From contig CACHWQ010000001.1 in assembly GCA_902583645.1 (NCBI GenBank), positions 1 through 64,000 on the forward strand: 64,000 bases of DNA, read 5' to 3'. Positions 51,522-63,363 of this stretch are shown here, piece after piece. The DNA comes from an uncultured Pelagibacteraceae bacterium (GTDB lineage Bacteria > Pseudomonadota > Alphaproteobacteria > Pelagibacterales > Pelagibacteraceae). The translations under genes and the position numbers were made by a program. The notes beneath the pieces were generated by a model that saw only the letters and a list, made by a program, of their open reading frames with translations, made no database searches and was not told the DNA's origin. The stretch's first letter is position 1. Each line of letters begins with the position of its first letter.

Positions 51522-53276
51522 TTATACTTTTACAGGAATAACTTGAAGAATAATATCATTTCTAATTTTATCAATATTTAACTTATTTAAGGTACTTATG
51601 ATAAAATATAATGTTTCCGTGCCAAGATCTTTTAAATTATCCTCGCCAATAATCTCAACTAATCTAAGTAAAATCATAGCGATTTCCCGGTCATTTATCA
51701 TTACTTCTATGTCAGTAGGTATATTTGATTTATTTAACTCCAGCATGCTCTCATATTTTTCGGAAACCTTAATGCCGTCAGAGATCAAAGACTCTATTAA
51801 AATATTGTCCTTGATTGAAAAGAAATATTTCTTATTTTTTTTTATTTTTTTTAACATTTTATCCAAATCTTTTTCAGTTTTTTCTTTAGAAATTTCTCCA
51901 TAGAAATAATTTATCAATTTAGATTGATGTAAGATTTTATTATTATATTTAATTTTAAGTTTCTCACCTCCTGATTTAGCTAATTGCAGCTCATAAAATT
52001 CAGAATATTTAGAGGAAATTTTATCTTCATCAATGGTTTGTACTAGTCTACTAAGCTCTTTATCAAAAGCATTGTTTAAATTATCGTCATCAAATTCTTT
52101 TTTTAGTATTTCAAGTAGTTTAATTTGGTTATCTGGGTCTTTAGAAACTAAGAAAGCTTGATATATTAGTGCTCTTGCCTCATAATTGGGTAAAAGTTTA
52201 TATGCGTCAGTAGCTGATATTATTTGATAAATATTGAATTGGAATCTGGTATATAAATCTAATAAATCAGTCTCTTTATAACTCCCATCATTAGTAGCTT
52301 TTTCAAATGATTTTATTTTTTCTCGATCTTCTAAATCAATATCACTTACCTTTGTTAAAAGATTATTCGATGAAAGGTACCGCCAAATTATTTTTTTTGT
52401 GTTTTTGTCTGGTTCGAACAAAAAATCTTTTATTGATAAATATGACAGGTGAAAATTTAACATACTTTGCTCGGATATAGTTATCTCTGGATCATCAGTA
52501 TATCCCATTAAATAATTGAAACTTTTATCAAAAAAATCATCCTTGAAGCCACTTTCTTTAAGTAGATCATATTGGAGTTGGGCTATTTCTTTCTGATCTT
52601 TATGTATTAAACAATAAATTTTATACTTTAAAATATAATCGATGTTTGGAACAATTTTCATGATAGAAAATAATTCACAAGACTTATTAATTTTTCCAAG
52701 AGATAAGTTCTTATCTAAGTAGTATTCAGCAAGTTTATTGTTAAATTCTCCTGTGTTATTTTTAATAATAAAATCTTTAATTAGATTTAAATCATCATTT
52801 TTAATTAACCATTTGATTTTTAAATCAATAAATTCACCAGTGTCAATATTATTTGACGGAGGGAAAGCATTTGTGAGTATCAGCTTTTTATAAATATTTT
52901 TAGCATCATTGGATAATTTAATTTTATGAATTTTTTCAATAAGCTTAATTATTTTATCACCATCAGAGAGCTCCCACATATTAAGATTCAAATCATTATC
53001 AGCTGGATCGTAAAGACCAACTAACTTCAAATCATAAGCTTCTAATTTTTCCTCCTCTTCTACATAAAGTAAATTTGGAGTATCGTTTTTGATATTTGAT
53101 AATTTATTATTATTTTCTTTAATTAATTTATTTTCTTTTTCAATTTTATCTTTATTCTTTATATTCTCTAAGTCCCAAATATCAATTGGCTCATCTGAAT
53201 ATGAGCTATTAGAAATAAATAAGACAAATAAAAATAAATTAAGTAACTTTTTATTTGATAACTTTAAAAGTCTCAT
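51522..53276 (-). CDS. Secreted protein of unknown function, helical repeats
   Basis: A 584-residue protein with a signal peptide (about 1-28, KLLNLFLFVLFISNSSYSDE) followed by a charged linker and then helix after helix, resembling a TPR/SEL1-like or alpha-solenoid architecture. About 50 residues are lysine- or asparagine-rich at the N-terminal side. I recognise no family motif. It lies between a 61-aa membrane protein, which it overlaps by 26 bp, and def. Likely periplasmic and probably works with the small upstream protein. Function open. Confidence 0.75.
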   Translation of the reverse strand: MRLLKLSNKKLLNLFLFVLFISNSSYSDEPIDIWDLENIKNKDKIEKENKLIKENNNKLSNIKNDTPNLLYVEEEEKLEAYDLKLVGLYDPADNDLNLNMWELSDGDKIIKLIEKIHKIKLSNDAKNIYKKLILTNAFPPSNNIDTGEFIDLKIKWLIKNDDLNLIKDFIIKNNTGEFNNKLAEYYLDKNLSLGKINKSCELFSIMKIVPNIDYILKYKIYCLIHKDQKEIAQLQYDLLKESGFKDDFFDKSFNYLMGYTDDPEITISEQSMLNFHLSYLSIKDFLFEPDKNTKKIIWRYLSSNNLLTKVSDIDLEDREKIKSFEKATNDGSYKETDLLDLYTRFQFNIYQIISATDAYKLLPNYEARALIYQAFLVSKDPDNQIKLLEILKKEFDDDNLNNAFDKELSRLVQTIDEDKISSKYSEFYELQLAKSGGEKLKIKYNNKILHQSKLINYFYGEISKEKTEKDLDKMLKKIKKNKKYFFSIKDNILIESLISDGIKVSEKYESMLELNKSNIPTDIEVMINDREIAMILLRLVEIIGEDNLKDLGTETLYFIISTLNKLNIDKIRNDIILQVIPVKV

Positions 53277-53436
53277 TAGGTATTAATTTTTCAATTTTTT
53301 TATTTGGTGCAGGAAAATTAATTTGATCTAACATTATTAATATAAGACAAAAAACTAAAAAAAATAAAATAACTTTAATTGATAATTTAATATAATTATT
53401 AGACTTGCCAATACTTGTTTTTTTATAAAAATGCAT
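53251..53436 (-). CDS. Small single-pass membrane protein, 61 aa
   Basis: MHFYKKTSIGKSNNYIKLSI leads into one membrane segment (about 19-38, SIKVILFFLVFCLILIMLDQ) and a short periplasmic tail with PAPNKKIEKLIPNETFKVIK. It overlaps the start of the 584-aa secreted gene by 26 bp and is 61 bp from the divergent aroK start, so it likely begins a small operon. Overlap and topology support coding; family unknown. Confidence 0.65.
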   Translation of the reverse strand: MHFYKKTSIGKSNNYIKLSIKVILFFLVFCLILIMLDQINFPAPNKKIEKLIPNETFKVIK

Positions 53437-53497
53437 ATAACGTTTATTAATTTCAAATTAAGACAAATTTGTGTTTTTTCAACACTGAAATTATACT

Positions 53498-54016
53498 ATG
53501 AAAAAAAACCTAGTATTAATAGGAATGATGGGTTCCGGTAAATCAACAATAGGAAAAGAAATTTCCAAAAAAAGCACCCTTAAATTCAAAGATACTGATC
53601 AATTAATAGAAAATAATCAAAAAATGAAGATAAGAGATATTTTTGATGAGAAGGGAGAGTTTTTTTTTAGGTCTATTGAAGAAAAAATAGTTTTAAAAAC
53701 TTTGAAATTGACTGATCAAGTAATCGCTCTTGGGGGTGGTTCATTTTTAAATAAAAAAATAAGATTGGAAGTTTTGAGAAACAATATTTCAATTTGGTTA
53801 AATTGGAAAAATGATATTATTTTGCAAAGAATAATGAAAAGTAAAAAAAGACCGAAATTGGACTTTTTAAGTAATAAAGACATTTTGAGATTAATTAATT
53901 TTAGATCAAAGATATATTTTAAAGCGGATTTTAAAGTTAATTGTGATAATTTAAATAAATTTCAAATATCAAGAAAAGTTTTAAAAATTTATGAAAACAA
54001 AAAAAATAACGATTAG
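53498..54016 (+). CDS. aroK: Shikimate kinase
   Basis: A 172-residue P-loop kinase. Walker A GMMGSGKST is at 9-17 (normal lysine present), DTDQLIEN is the shikimate-binding DxD region, FRSIEEKIV has the substrate arginine, ALGGGSFLN gives the GGG loop, and RPKLD supplies the lid arginine. It overlaps aroB by 26 bp, the normal aroK-aroB pair. Confidence 0.95.
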   Translation: MKKNLVLIGMMGSGKSTIGKEISKKSTLKFKDTDQLIENNQKMKIRDIFDEKGEFFFRSIEEKIVLKTLKLTDQVIALGGGSFLNKKIRLEVLRNNISIWLNWKNDIILQRIMKSKKRPKLDFLSNKDILRLINFRSKIYFKADFKVNCDNLNKFQISRKVLKIYENKKNND

Positions 54017-55097
54017 TACTTTCGAGGGAAAATACCCAATATTAATTGGAAAAAATATTAGCTCAAACACTGGAAATCTTTTAAAAAAAAATAAGATTTT
54101 TTCATCAAAAGTTTTGTTGGTTGTTGATAAAAAAGTTCCACTTGAGATGATAAAAAAAATAAAAAAATCAATAAAAGAAAAAAAAAACTTAATATATTTA
54201 AAATCTAATGAAAAAAATAAATCACAGAGTAACGTTGATAAGATTTTAAGTGTACTATTAAAAGAAAATTTTAATCGAAATGATTGTCTAATATCAATAG
54301 GTGGTGGGATTATAGGAGATCTATCAGCATTTAGTGCAAGCATATTCAAAAGGGGACTTATTTATGTAAACATACCAACCACATTGCTTGCTCAAGTAGA
54401 CTCTTCTATCGGAGGCAAAACCGGAATTAACTCAAAATTTGGAAAAAATCTTATTGGTACTTTTTATCAACCCAAGCTTGTTATATCAGATATTTCTTTT
54501 CTTAAATCGCTACCAAAAAGAGAAATTATTTGTGGTTATGCGGAGATTTTCAAACATTCATTAATTTCAAATAGATCTTTTTTTAATTTTTTGAACAAAA
54601 ATATTAAAGAGATTTTAAAATTTAAAAGTCCTTATATTGAAAAATCAATTTATAAAAGTTGTATAATTAAAAAAAAGATAGTTGAGAAAGATTTTAAAGA
54701 AAAGAACTTAAGAAAAATTTTAAATTTTGGTCATACGTTTGGGCATGCTTACGAAGCTTCCTTGGGATATTCATCGAAACTTAATCATGGCGAGGCGGTG
54801 ATACTAGGTATATCTAGTGCAGCTACGTTTAGCCAGGATAACAAAATTTTAAATAATAATGATGCTAAATTAATTTTTAAACATATTGATAGAATAAGTA
54901 GTAAATTTTCTTTGAGAAATTTTTTTAAAAAAACAAATATAAAAAAAATAGTAAAATTTATGGCCACTGATAAAAAAAACTTTGATGATAAAATTAACTT
55001 AATCTTAATTAAAAAAATTGGAAATGTAAATTTTAAGTATAAATTTAGCTTAAAAAAAATAGAAAAGTTTTTTCTTAATTATTTTAGAACAATTTGA
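53991..55097 (+). CDS. aroB: 3-dehydroquinate synthase
   Basis: AroB (368 aa) builds the carbocycle in the shikimate pathway. GGGIIGDLSAFSASIFKRG is the NAD-binding glycine motif, then IPTTLLAQVDSSIGGKTGIN, CGYAEIFKHSLI, and zinc ligands in NFGHTFGHAYEAS and LNHGEAVILGI. The 3' end overlaps the convergent bolA by 19 bp. Confidence 0.96.
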   Translation: MKTKKITISTFEGKYPILIGKNISSNTGNLLKKNKIFSSKVLLVVDKKVPLEMIKKIKKSIKEKKNLIYLKSNEKNKSQSNVDKILSVLLKENFNRNDCLISIGGGIIGDLSAFSASIFKRGLIYVNIPTTLLAQVDSSIGGKTGINSKFGKNLIGTFYQPKLVISDISFLKSLPKREIICGYAEIFKHSLISNRSFFNFLNKNIKEILKFKSPYIEKSIYKSCIIKKKIVEKDFKEKNLRKILNFGHTFGHAYEASLGYSSKLNHGEAVILGISSAATFSQDNKILNNNDAKLIFKHIDRISSKFSLRNFFKKTNIKKIVKFMATDKKNFDDKINLILIKKIGNVNFKYKFSLKKIEKFFLNYFRTI

Positions 55098-55339
55098 ATA
55101 GAATGAATATAGTTTTTCAATTCCAATTCTAAAATCTTATAAATTGTTTTAGTTGAATTGATTTTACTCATGTTAGTAAGTTCTTTTGATTTAATAAAAA
55201 GCTTAAGATGAAATTTATTTTTTTGGAAATTTTTATGTTTTAAATGTAAATAAGTTTCGTCCTCAATAACTATTTCATCTATTGCTAAACGAGATGAAAT
55301 TTTTTTTTTAATTGTGTCATTAAGTTTATTTATATTCAT
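55079..55339 (-). CDS. bolA: BolA family protein
   Basis: An 86-residue BolA-fold protein. The core resembles EDETYLHLKHKN and FHLKLFIKSKELTNMSKINS, then TKTIYKILELELKNYIHSI, in the order of the family. BolA proteins pair with monothiol glutaredoxins in iron-sulfur handling. A bolA gene divergent from J-protein/cobS/cobT is standard in alphaproteobacteria. Only 8-23 bp separate it from the J-protein start. Confidence 0.87.
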   Translation of the reverse strand: MNINKLNDTIKKKISSRLAIDEIVIEDETYLHLKHKNFQKNKFHLKLFIKSKELTNMSKINSTKTIYKILELELKNYIHSIQIVLK

Positions 55340-55362
55340 AAAAATATATGTATTATTATATC

Positions 55363-55890
55363 ATGAAAACTATATGCGATTGGAACAATTGTTTTGAGCC
55401 TGGAGAATACCGTGCTCCTATAGAAAAAGATAATTCCAAAAACTATAGACTTCTTTGTCTTAAGCATGTCAAAGAGTTTAATCGAAATTGGAACTATTTT
55501 GCAGGAATGTCGGATACCGAGGTAATAGATTTTTTAAAATCTGACATGACATGGCATAAAAAAACTCAAAGTTTTAGTTCATCAGATAACTTTTTTAAGG
55601 TTTTATGGAATAATGTATTAAATGATGGGATAGAAAAAACAAGTCTAAAAGATCAATTTATTAAAAATAACAAAATTAATTTTAACCATAACGATATCAA
55701 AGCCTTTGGTATTTTAGGAGTTAAAGTGGGATTAAAATGGGATAAAATTCAAGAAAAGTTTAAAAAACTTGTCAAAAAATTTCACCCTGATATTAATGCT
55801 GGAGACAAAAGCTTTGAAGAAAAATTAAAGTTAATTACTCTGGCTTACACGCAATTAAAAAACACATATAGGCAAAAAATTGGAAAATAA
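55363..55890 (+). CDS. J-domain protein linked to cobS/cobT
   Basis: A DnaJ-like co-chaperone of 175 aa from the ATG at 55363; an in-frame ATG at 55348 adds five residues. The N-terminal cysteine/histidine module CDWNNCFEPGEYRAP...LLCLKHVKEFNRNWNYFAGM is specific to the alphaproteobacterial protein. The C-terminal J domain shows DIKAFGILGV and KKFHPDINAGDKSFEE with the HPD motif. It likely brings Hsp70 to the CobS/CobT complex next to it; this is inference from linkage. Confidence 0.88.
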   Translation: MKTICDWNNCFEPGEYRAPIEKDNSKNYRLLCLKHVKEFNRNWNYFAGMSDTEVIDFLKSDMTWHKKTQSFSSSDNFFKVLWNNVLNDGIEKTSLKDQFIKNNKINFNHNDIKAFGILGVKVGLKWDKIQEKFKKLVKKFHPDINAGDKSFEEKLKLITLAYTQLKNTYRQKIGK

Positions 55891-56854
55891 TTTAAATATA
55901 AAACCAGATATAAAAATATCAGTAAATCAAACTTTTGGGATTGATAGTGATATGGAAATAGAGGCGTTTTCAAAAAGAAATGATTATGTTCCCGAAATAG
56001 ATAAAAATTATATATTTGATAAAGATACAACCTTGGCAATTTTATCTGGCTTTGCATTTAATAAGCGAGTTTTAATTCAAGGATACCACGGGACTGGAAA
56101 ATCAACTCATATCGAACAAATAGCAGCCAGATTGAATTGGCCATGTGTAAGAATAAATTTAGATAGTCATGTAAGTAGAATTGATCTAATCGGAAAAGAT
56201 GCAATCACACTTAAAGATGGAAAACAGATAACAGAGTTTAAAGAAGGTATATTGCCTTGGGCTATTCAAAACTCAATTGCTCTAGTATTTGATGAATATG
56301 ACGCTGGTAGACCAGATGTGATGTTTGTAATTCAAAGAGTATTAGAAGCAGATGGAAATTTTACCCTACTTGATAAAAATAAAGTTATTAAACAAAATAA
56401 ATATTTTAGACTTTTTGCTACCACAAATACTGTTGGTCTAGGTGACACAACAGGTCTATATCATGGTACTCAACAAATTAACCAAGGCCAAATGGATAGA
56501 TGGAATATAGTAAGCACTTTGAATTATTTAAGTTTAGAAAAAGAAATGGAAATAGTTCTAGCAAAAAATAAAAATCTTAATAACAGCAAGGGAAAAGAAA
56601 AAATAGCAAACATGATTAAAGTAGCGTCACTTACAAGAAAAGGGTTTGTTGCAGGAGATATCTCTACAGTTATGAGCCCTAGAACGGTGCTGCATTGGGT
56701 TGAAAATACAGATATTTTTAAAGATGTTGGTTATGCATTTAGAGTTACGTTTCTTAATAAATGTGACGAGGTTGAGAAGAACATTATATCTGAGTACTAC
56801 CAAAGATGTTTCGGTGAAGAATTGCCTGAATCTCTGGTTAATATTCATACCTGA
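55880..56854 (+). CDS. cobS: CobS-type AAA+ ATPase
   Basis: A 324-residue AAA+ protein. The TTG start at 55880 gives the conserved N-terminus before [17 protein letters not shown]. Walker A is [20 protein letters not shown] near 68, [13 protein letters not shown] follows, and Walker B is [15 protein letters not shown]. In cobalt-chelating cells CobS works with CobT and CobN. No cobN is seen here, and in SAR11-type genomes CobST occur without cobalamin synthesis, so another MoxR-like remodelling role is likely. It overlaps the J-protein gene by 11 bp. Confidence 0.92.
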   Translation: MENNLNIKPDIKISVNQTFGIDSDMEIEAFSKRNDYVPEIDKNYIFDKDTTLAILSGFAFNKRVLIQGYHGTGKSTHIEQIAARLNWPCVRINLDSHVSRIDLIGKDAITLKDGKQITEFKEGILPWAIQNSIALVFDEYDAGRPDVMFVIQRVLEADGNFTLLDKNKVIKQNKYFRLFATTNTVGLGDTTGLYHGTQQINQGQMDRWNIVSTLNYLSLEKEMEIVLAKNKNLNNSKGKEKIANMIKVASLTRKGFVAGDISTVMSPRTVLHWVENTDIFKDVGYAFRVTFLNKCDEVEKNIISEYYQRCFGEELPESLVNIHT

Positions 56855-58653
56855 TGAGTAAAGAAAATAACATTAAAGAAAAATTCAAAATTGCATTGGC
56901 CTCGACAGAAAAAGCAATTTCTGATGATTATTTAAAAAAAACTCTTAAAAACAAAAAAGTCTCAAAAGATTTAAATTATTTTGAAATTGATACGTTAAAT
57001 ACTAAGGAAGAATTTATTAAATACAGAGCTGAGAGTGATAGCAGGGCCTTATTAAAAAAATTTTCTGATGAAGATATTTTAAATTTAAATTATCCAAGAA
57101 ATTCATCATGTAGATCACTATACGAATTTTCAGAAAAAATTCGATGTGAATTACTTGGTTCTGAAATGCTTAGAGGGACCAAATTAAATTTTTTGGAAAA
57201 CTATGAAAATTACTTATCAAAAGTAAAAGCTGAATATGTTCAAAATAAAGAGGATGTAAAAATATCTGACGCTTTTGAGATTTACATGCTAAAGAATCTT
57301 TTTGAGCTAAAATTGAGTAAAAATTCTGAAAAAATTTTAAGCTTTTGGGATAAAGATTTAAAGTTAGCTTTCGATAAATATATTCAGTTTTTTAAAGAAA
57401 ATTTAAATAACCAGAAAAAATACAATTTAAAAATATCTGAAATTCTTAAAGATATGGATCTCTTCGATAATAGTGATGAAACTCAAAATAATGCTGATAA
57501 TCAAGATAATGAGCAGAAATCGGAGAATAATAATGATAGTCAGGAACAAAATTCAGATCAGGATCAAAATTCTCATGAAGATCAAGCGGATAGCCAGGGT
57601 AAAGATACTGAGTATGATTTTACGGAACATCAGCTTGAGGAAAATTTGGTGGACACAGATAGTGAAAAAGAAAATTCTGAGAATTTAATGCAAAAGATGA
57701 AAAGTGAAAATTCAGACTTAGAATATAAAATTTTTACTTCAAAATTTGACGAGATTGCAAAAGCAGAAAATCTCGAGAATTTAGATGAAATTATAAAATT
57801 AAGAAAAAATTTAGATCAGCAACTAGTAAGTTTTCAAGATTTGATAACGAAATTAGCAAATAAGTTGCAAAGACAATTGCTTGCCAGTCAAAAGAGGGCA
57901 TGGGAGTTTGATCTTGAAGAGGGTTTATTGGATACATCTAAGCTTACAAGGGTGATAATAGATCCATATAGCTCTTTATCATTTAAAAAAGAAAAGGATT
58001 ATGAATTTAAAGATACTGTTGTAACTTTACTAATTGATAATTCTGGTTCAATGAGGGGGAGACCAATTACAATTGCAGCTTTATGTGCAGATATTTTATC
58101 AAGAACTTTAGAAAGATGCTCTGTAAAAGTGGAAATTTTAGGTTTTACAACAAAAAATTGGAAAGGTGGTCAATCTAGAGAGTATTGGAACAGAAATAAA
58201 AAACCTAAATCACCTGGGAGACTAAACGACCTTAGACATATAATTTATAAAAGTGCTGATATACAGTGGAGAATAAGTAAAAATAATTTAGGACTTATGT
58301 TAAAAGAAGGATTGCTCAAAGAAAATATAGACGGCGAAGCCATAAACTGGGCTTTTAATAGATTGAAAAAAAGAAGAGAAGAAAGAAAAATTTTAATGGT
58401 TATTTCTGATGGTGCACCAGTAGATGACTCAACATTGTCTGTAAATTCTGGGGATTTTCTGGAAAAACATCTTAAAAAAACTGTAAAATATATAGAGACG
58501 AAAAGTGATATAGAAATTTTAGCAATTGGAATAGGTCATGATGTATCTAGATATTACTCTAAAGCAATTAAGATAAGTGATGTACAGGAGTTAGGAGATG
58601 TTATGATAGAACAACTTAGTGGATTATTCATAAATAAAAATACAATACACTGA
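56854..58653 (+). CDS. cobT: CobT-type VWA-domain protein
   Basis: A 599-residue partner of CobS, following it with a 1-bp overlap. The middle (about 200-290) is an acidic, Q/D/N-rich linker ([20 protein letters not shown]). The C-terminal VWA domain has the MIDAS motif [13 protein letters not shown] near 390, then [25 protein letters not shown] and [12 protein letters not shown]. CobT normally bridges CobN and CobS. Without cobN here the role is probably metal-dependent remodelling of another target. Confidence 0.92.
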   Translation: MSKENNIKEKFKIALASTEKAISDDYLKKTLKNKKVSKDLNYFEIDTLNTKEEFIKYRAESDSRALLKKFSDEDILNLNYPRNSSCRSLYEFSEKIRCELLGSEMLRGTKLNFLENYENYLSKVKAEYVQNKEDVKISDAFEIYMLKNLFELKLSKNSEKILSFWDKDLKLAFDKYIQFFKENLNNQKKYNLKISEILKDMDLFDNSDETQNNADNQDNEQKSENNNDSQEQNSDQDQNSHEDQADSQGKDTEYDFTEHQLEENLVDTDSEKENSENLMQKMKSENSDLEYKIFTSKFDEIAKAENLENLDEIIKLRKNLDQQLVSFQDLITKLANKLQRQLLASQKRAWEFDLEEGLLDTSKLTRVIIDPYSSLSFKKEKDYEFKDTVVTLLIDNSGSMRGRPITIAALCADILSRTLERCSVKVEILGFTTKNWKGGQSREYWNRNKKPKSPGRLNDLRHIIYKSADIQWRISKNNLGLMLKEGLLKENIDGEAINWAFNRLKKRREERKILMVISDGAPVDDSTLSVNSGDFLEKHLKKTVKYIETKSDIEILAIGIGHDVSRYYSKAIKISDVQELGDVMIEQLSGLFINKNTIH

Positions 58654-59940
58654 TTAAATTTTTTTTAGATCTTTATTTTTCCATTCAATAACAACTTTTG
58701 CTCCTCCAAGAAATTGTGAATTTTTAAATTTTACCAATGCAAAATTTTTTTCTAGTAAAGTTTTTCCTATAAAAGTGCCCAATCCTAGTCCTTGTTTTGA
58801 AGAATTCGCAGTATCTAAAGTCCTTATGTACGGTTCACCCAGTTTGTCTTTATCGATCAAATCTTTCGGAAATCCATCTCCATCATCTGCAATTACTATT
58901 TTTGTTTTACCTTCAGTGTTTGCAACAGAAATATGAATTTTTTTTCTAGAAAACTTATTTGCATTACCAATGAAATTTCTTAAACCATAAATTATTTCAA
59001 TGGACTTACTAAAAATTATTTTATCACTAAATTTTTCTAAATTTACTTCAAATTTTTTATTACTAATTTTTTCGAAAGATCTAACTATTTCATTAATGTA
59101 ATCACCAATATTTAAATTGGTATTTAAAAATTCATCTTCAACTTTTGGATTTAAAGATAATTTTTTTAATATTTCACGACATCTTATACTTTGTGAGATT
59201 AATAAATCTAAATCCTTTTTAATTTTTTTATTATCCTTAAAATCTTTTTGCATTTCTTTAACAGTCAAAAGGATTGTTGATAAAGGAGTTCCTAATGAAT
59301 GTGCTGCAGCTGCAGCTTGTCCTCCCAAAGATAATAACTCGTTTTCCTTAGACATAATTTGTTGTAATTTGTCAAAAGCCTTTTTTCTTTTTCTATTTTG
59401 TTCTCCAAACTGGACAGCAAAATATACTAAAAATAATAATCCTATTAAAATCGAAATTGGTATCGCGTATAAATAATAATTTGGAACATGAAAATGAATT
59501 TCACCTGGATGGGGAAGCTTGAAGTGAAAAAAGGTTAATATAGTTAACAGAGTAATTGTTAAAAAAACTAAAACTACTGAACTTTTTATTTTAAGATATT
59601 GAGATGAAAATACTGCTGGAATTATTATTAAAAAAATGAAAGGATTTGTTATTCCTCCAGTCAAATAAAATAAAAAACCAAGCTGCAAAATATCGTATAT
59701 CAAATAAATTAATGATAAATTATTACTTATCTGATTTTGTTTTACTTTAAACTGTAAGAATATATTTGTTAAAACACCAATACAAATAATACTAAGACAA
59801 GGGAGATAATTAAATTTAAAATTTAAAATGAATTGTACTATAAAAATTGACAAAATTTGACCAATAAATGCTATCCACCTTAGATTTACATATGTAGATT
59901 TATTTAATGTATAAATTTCAGAATTATCAAAAAATTTCAT
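58654..59940 (-). CDS. regB: RegB/PrrB-type redox sensor histidine kinase
   Basis: A 428-residue kinase: six membrane segments within about 20-180, containing the RegB quinone-site motif YLTGGITNPF at 92-101, then the H-box AAAAAHSLGTPLSTILL with H214 (the usual RegB reads HELGTPL), SQSIRCREILKKLS with a cysteine like the RegB redox cysteine, and N, G1 (DDGDGFP) and G2 (GLGLGTFI) ATP-binding boxes. The partner RegA is not in this window. It starts 2 bp after gyrB and is cotranscribed with it. Confidence 0.9.
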   Translation of the reverse strand: MKFFDNSEIYTLNKSTYVNLRWIAFIGQILSIFIVQFILNFKFNYLPCLSIICIGVLTNIFLQFKVKQNQISNNLSLIYLIYDILQLGFLFYLTGGITNPFIFLIIIPAVFSSQYLKIKSSVVLVFLTITLLTILTFFHFKLPHPGEIHFHVPNYYLYAIPISILIGLLFLVYFAVQFGEQNRKRKKAFDKLQQIMSKENELLSLGGQAAAAAHSLGTPLSTILLTVKEMQKDFKDNKKIKKDLDLLISQSIRCREILKKLSLNPKVEDEFLNTNLNIGDYINEIVRSFEKISNKKFEVNLEKFSDKIIFSKSIEIIYGLRNFIGNANKFSRKKIHISVANTEGKTKIVIADDGDGFPKDLIDKDKLGEPYIRTLDTANSSKQGLGLGTFIGKTLLEKNFALVKFKNSQFLGGAKVVIEWKNKDLKKI

Positions 59941-59942
59941 TA

Positions 59943-62162
<2,220 letters not shown>

Positions 62163-62252
62163 TGGCGGAGAGAGTGGGATTCGAACCCACGAAAGAGTTG
62201 CCCCTTAACACGCTTTCCAAGCGTGCGCCTTAAACCGCTCGGCCATCTCTCC
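62163..62252 (-). tRNA. tRNA-Ser (GGA)
   Basis: A 90-nt tRNA with encoded CCA. The acceptor GGAGAGA pairs with TCTCTCC, discriminator G. The anticodon stem CACGC/GCGTG encloses TTGGAAA, anticodon GGA. A long variable arm (TTAAGGGGCAACTCTTT region) marks it as serine. The T-loop TTCGAAT is normal. Surface-glycan genes lie immediately upstream of it on the same strand. Confidence 0.96.
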
Positions 62253-62265
62253 AGTAGATAAAGTA

Positions 62266-63363
62266 TTAATTTCCAAAATTTAATTTATCTATTATCTCAG
62301 CTACACATTTATATAATCTTCTATATCCCTTTCTATTGGGGTGTCCATCATATTTATAGAATAAATTCGGATTATTTTCGAAGCCACAATGAAAATGTTT
62401 ATCCGTTAAACCAGTGATAAATTTTTCTGCATAGACTGAATTATAATTTTTTCCTTTATTATGAATTTCATCCAATGTCTGTATCTGGATAAATATAATA
62501 TCTTTACCATATTTATTTACTAAATTTCTTATTGAATTGAAATTTTTAGTAATTTTTTCATTTTGTGATTTATAGAATTTGTTTTGTAAAAAATCTCTTG
62601 GAATTCTTATAATATAAAGATTTGCTAATGAATTTTTAATTTTTCTTCTTATTTTTTTCCATGTTAATTTGCTTTTTTTATCGTCTCTATATTTTTTTAA
62701 TTTTTTAAGAAAATTGGTTGGATCTTTTTCCTCTAGTGGAAAACCATAAAAATTTTCAGGTCCTTTGCAGTAGTTATGATTTTCTAAACATTTTAAATTT
62801 TGTTTAGAAAAATTAAATGGATCTCTGGTTATATCTCCACCTATATATAATACAATTACTTTTTCAATATCATAATGCTGATCTATATGTTTTTCTAAAA
62901 GTTCAAATTGTTGCGGACCTGTTCCGAAAATTCCACCGTTAATAACTTGGTAATTATTTACTTTACCTCCAAAATAATTTACCCAACTAGGTGCCCCCAT
63001 ACCTTCAGTAAATGAGTCACCTAAAAATAAAATTGAAGGTTTGCCTGAATAAATATCATTATCCTGTACTAATCCAAAGTTATTAGTCTTTATTTTGTAG
63101 GAATATTCTTTAATAAACTCATTATTTAAATCAAAAAAAACTTCATGCCTGACTGATAAATTAGGTTCAAATTTAAAGAAGTTATCTATATTTTTGAATA
63201 TTTTTCCTTGATCCCAAAGTCTATATATTACTTTGTAATATTTATTCACATAATGTTTTGGTAACATAAAACTTAAAGATATTTCCAAAACAACGAGTAT
63301 AAAAAATAAACTGGATACTACTAAAAGAAAATTTTTATTTTTTTTCATCAAATTTTTAATCAA
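62266..63363 (-). CDS. Membrane-anchored SGNH/GDSL hydrolase
   Basis: A 365-residue protein with one N-terminal membrane segment (about 13-33, LLVVSSLFFILVVLEISLSFM) and a periplasmic SGNH domain: block I FLGDSFTEGMGAP with the serine nucleophile, block II VINGGIFGTGPQ, block III YIGGDITRD (no typical GxND asparagine), and block V DGHPNRKGYR with the D-x-H pair. Relatives remove or add acyl groups on cell-surface polysaccharides. It overlaps the next gene upstream by 4 bp, suggesting one glycan operon. Confidence 0.8.
   Translation of the reverse strand: MIKNLMKKNKNFLLVVSSLFFILVVLEISLSFMLPKHYVNKYYKVIYRLWDQGKIFKNIDNFFKFEPNLSVRHEVFFDLNNEFIKEYSYKIKTNNFGLVQDNDIYSGKPSILFLGDSFTEGMGAPSWVNYFGGKVNNYQVINGGIFGTGPQQFELLEKHIDQHYDIEKVIVLYIGGDITRDPFNFSKQNLKCLENHNYCKGPENFYGFPLEEKDPTNFLKKLKKYRDDKKSKLTWKKIRRKIKNSLANLYIIRIPRDFLQNKFYKSQNEKITKNFNSIRNLVNKYGKDIIFIQIQTLDEIHNKGKNYNSVYAEKFITGLTDKHFHCGFENNPNLFYKYDGHPNRKGYRRLYKCVAEIIDKLNFGN

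Noticed and set aside
57470-57620. Repeats in the middle of cobT (DQ/NS-rich) as a recombination repeat
   Set aside because: This is the acidic linker typical of CobT, low complexity rather than a true repeat.
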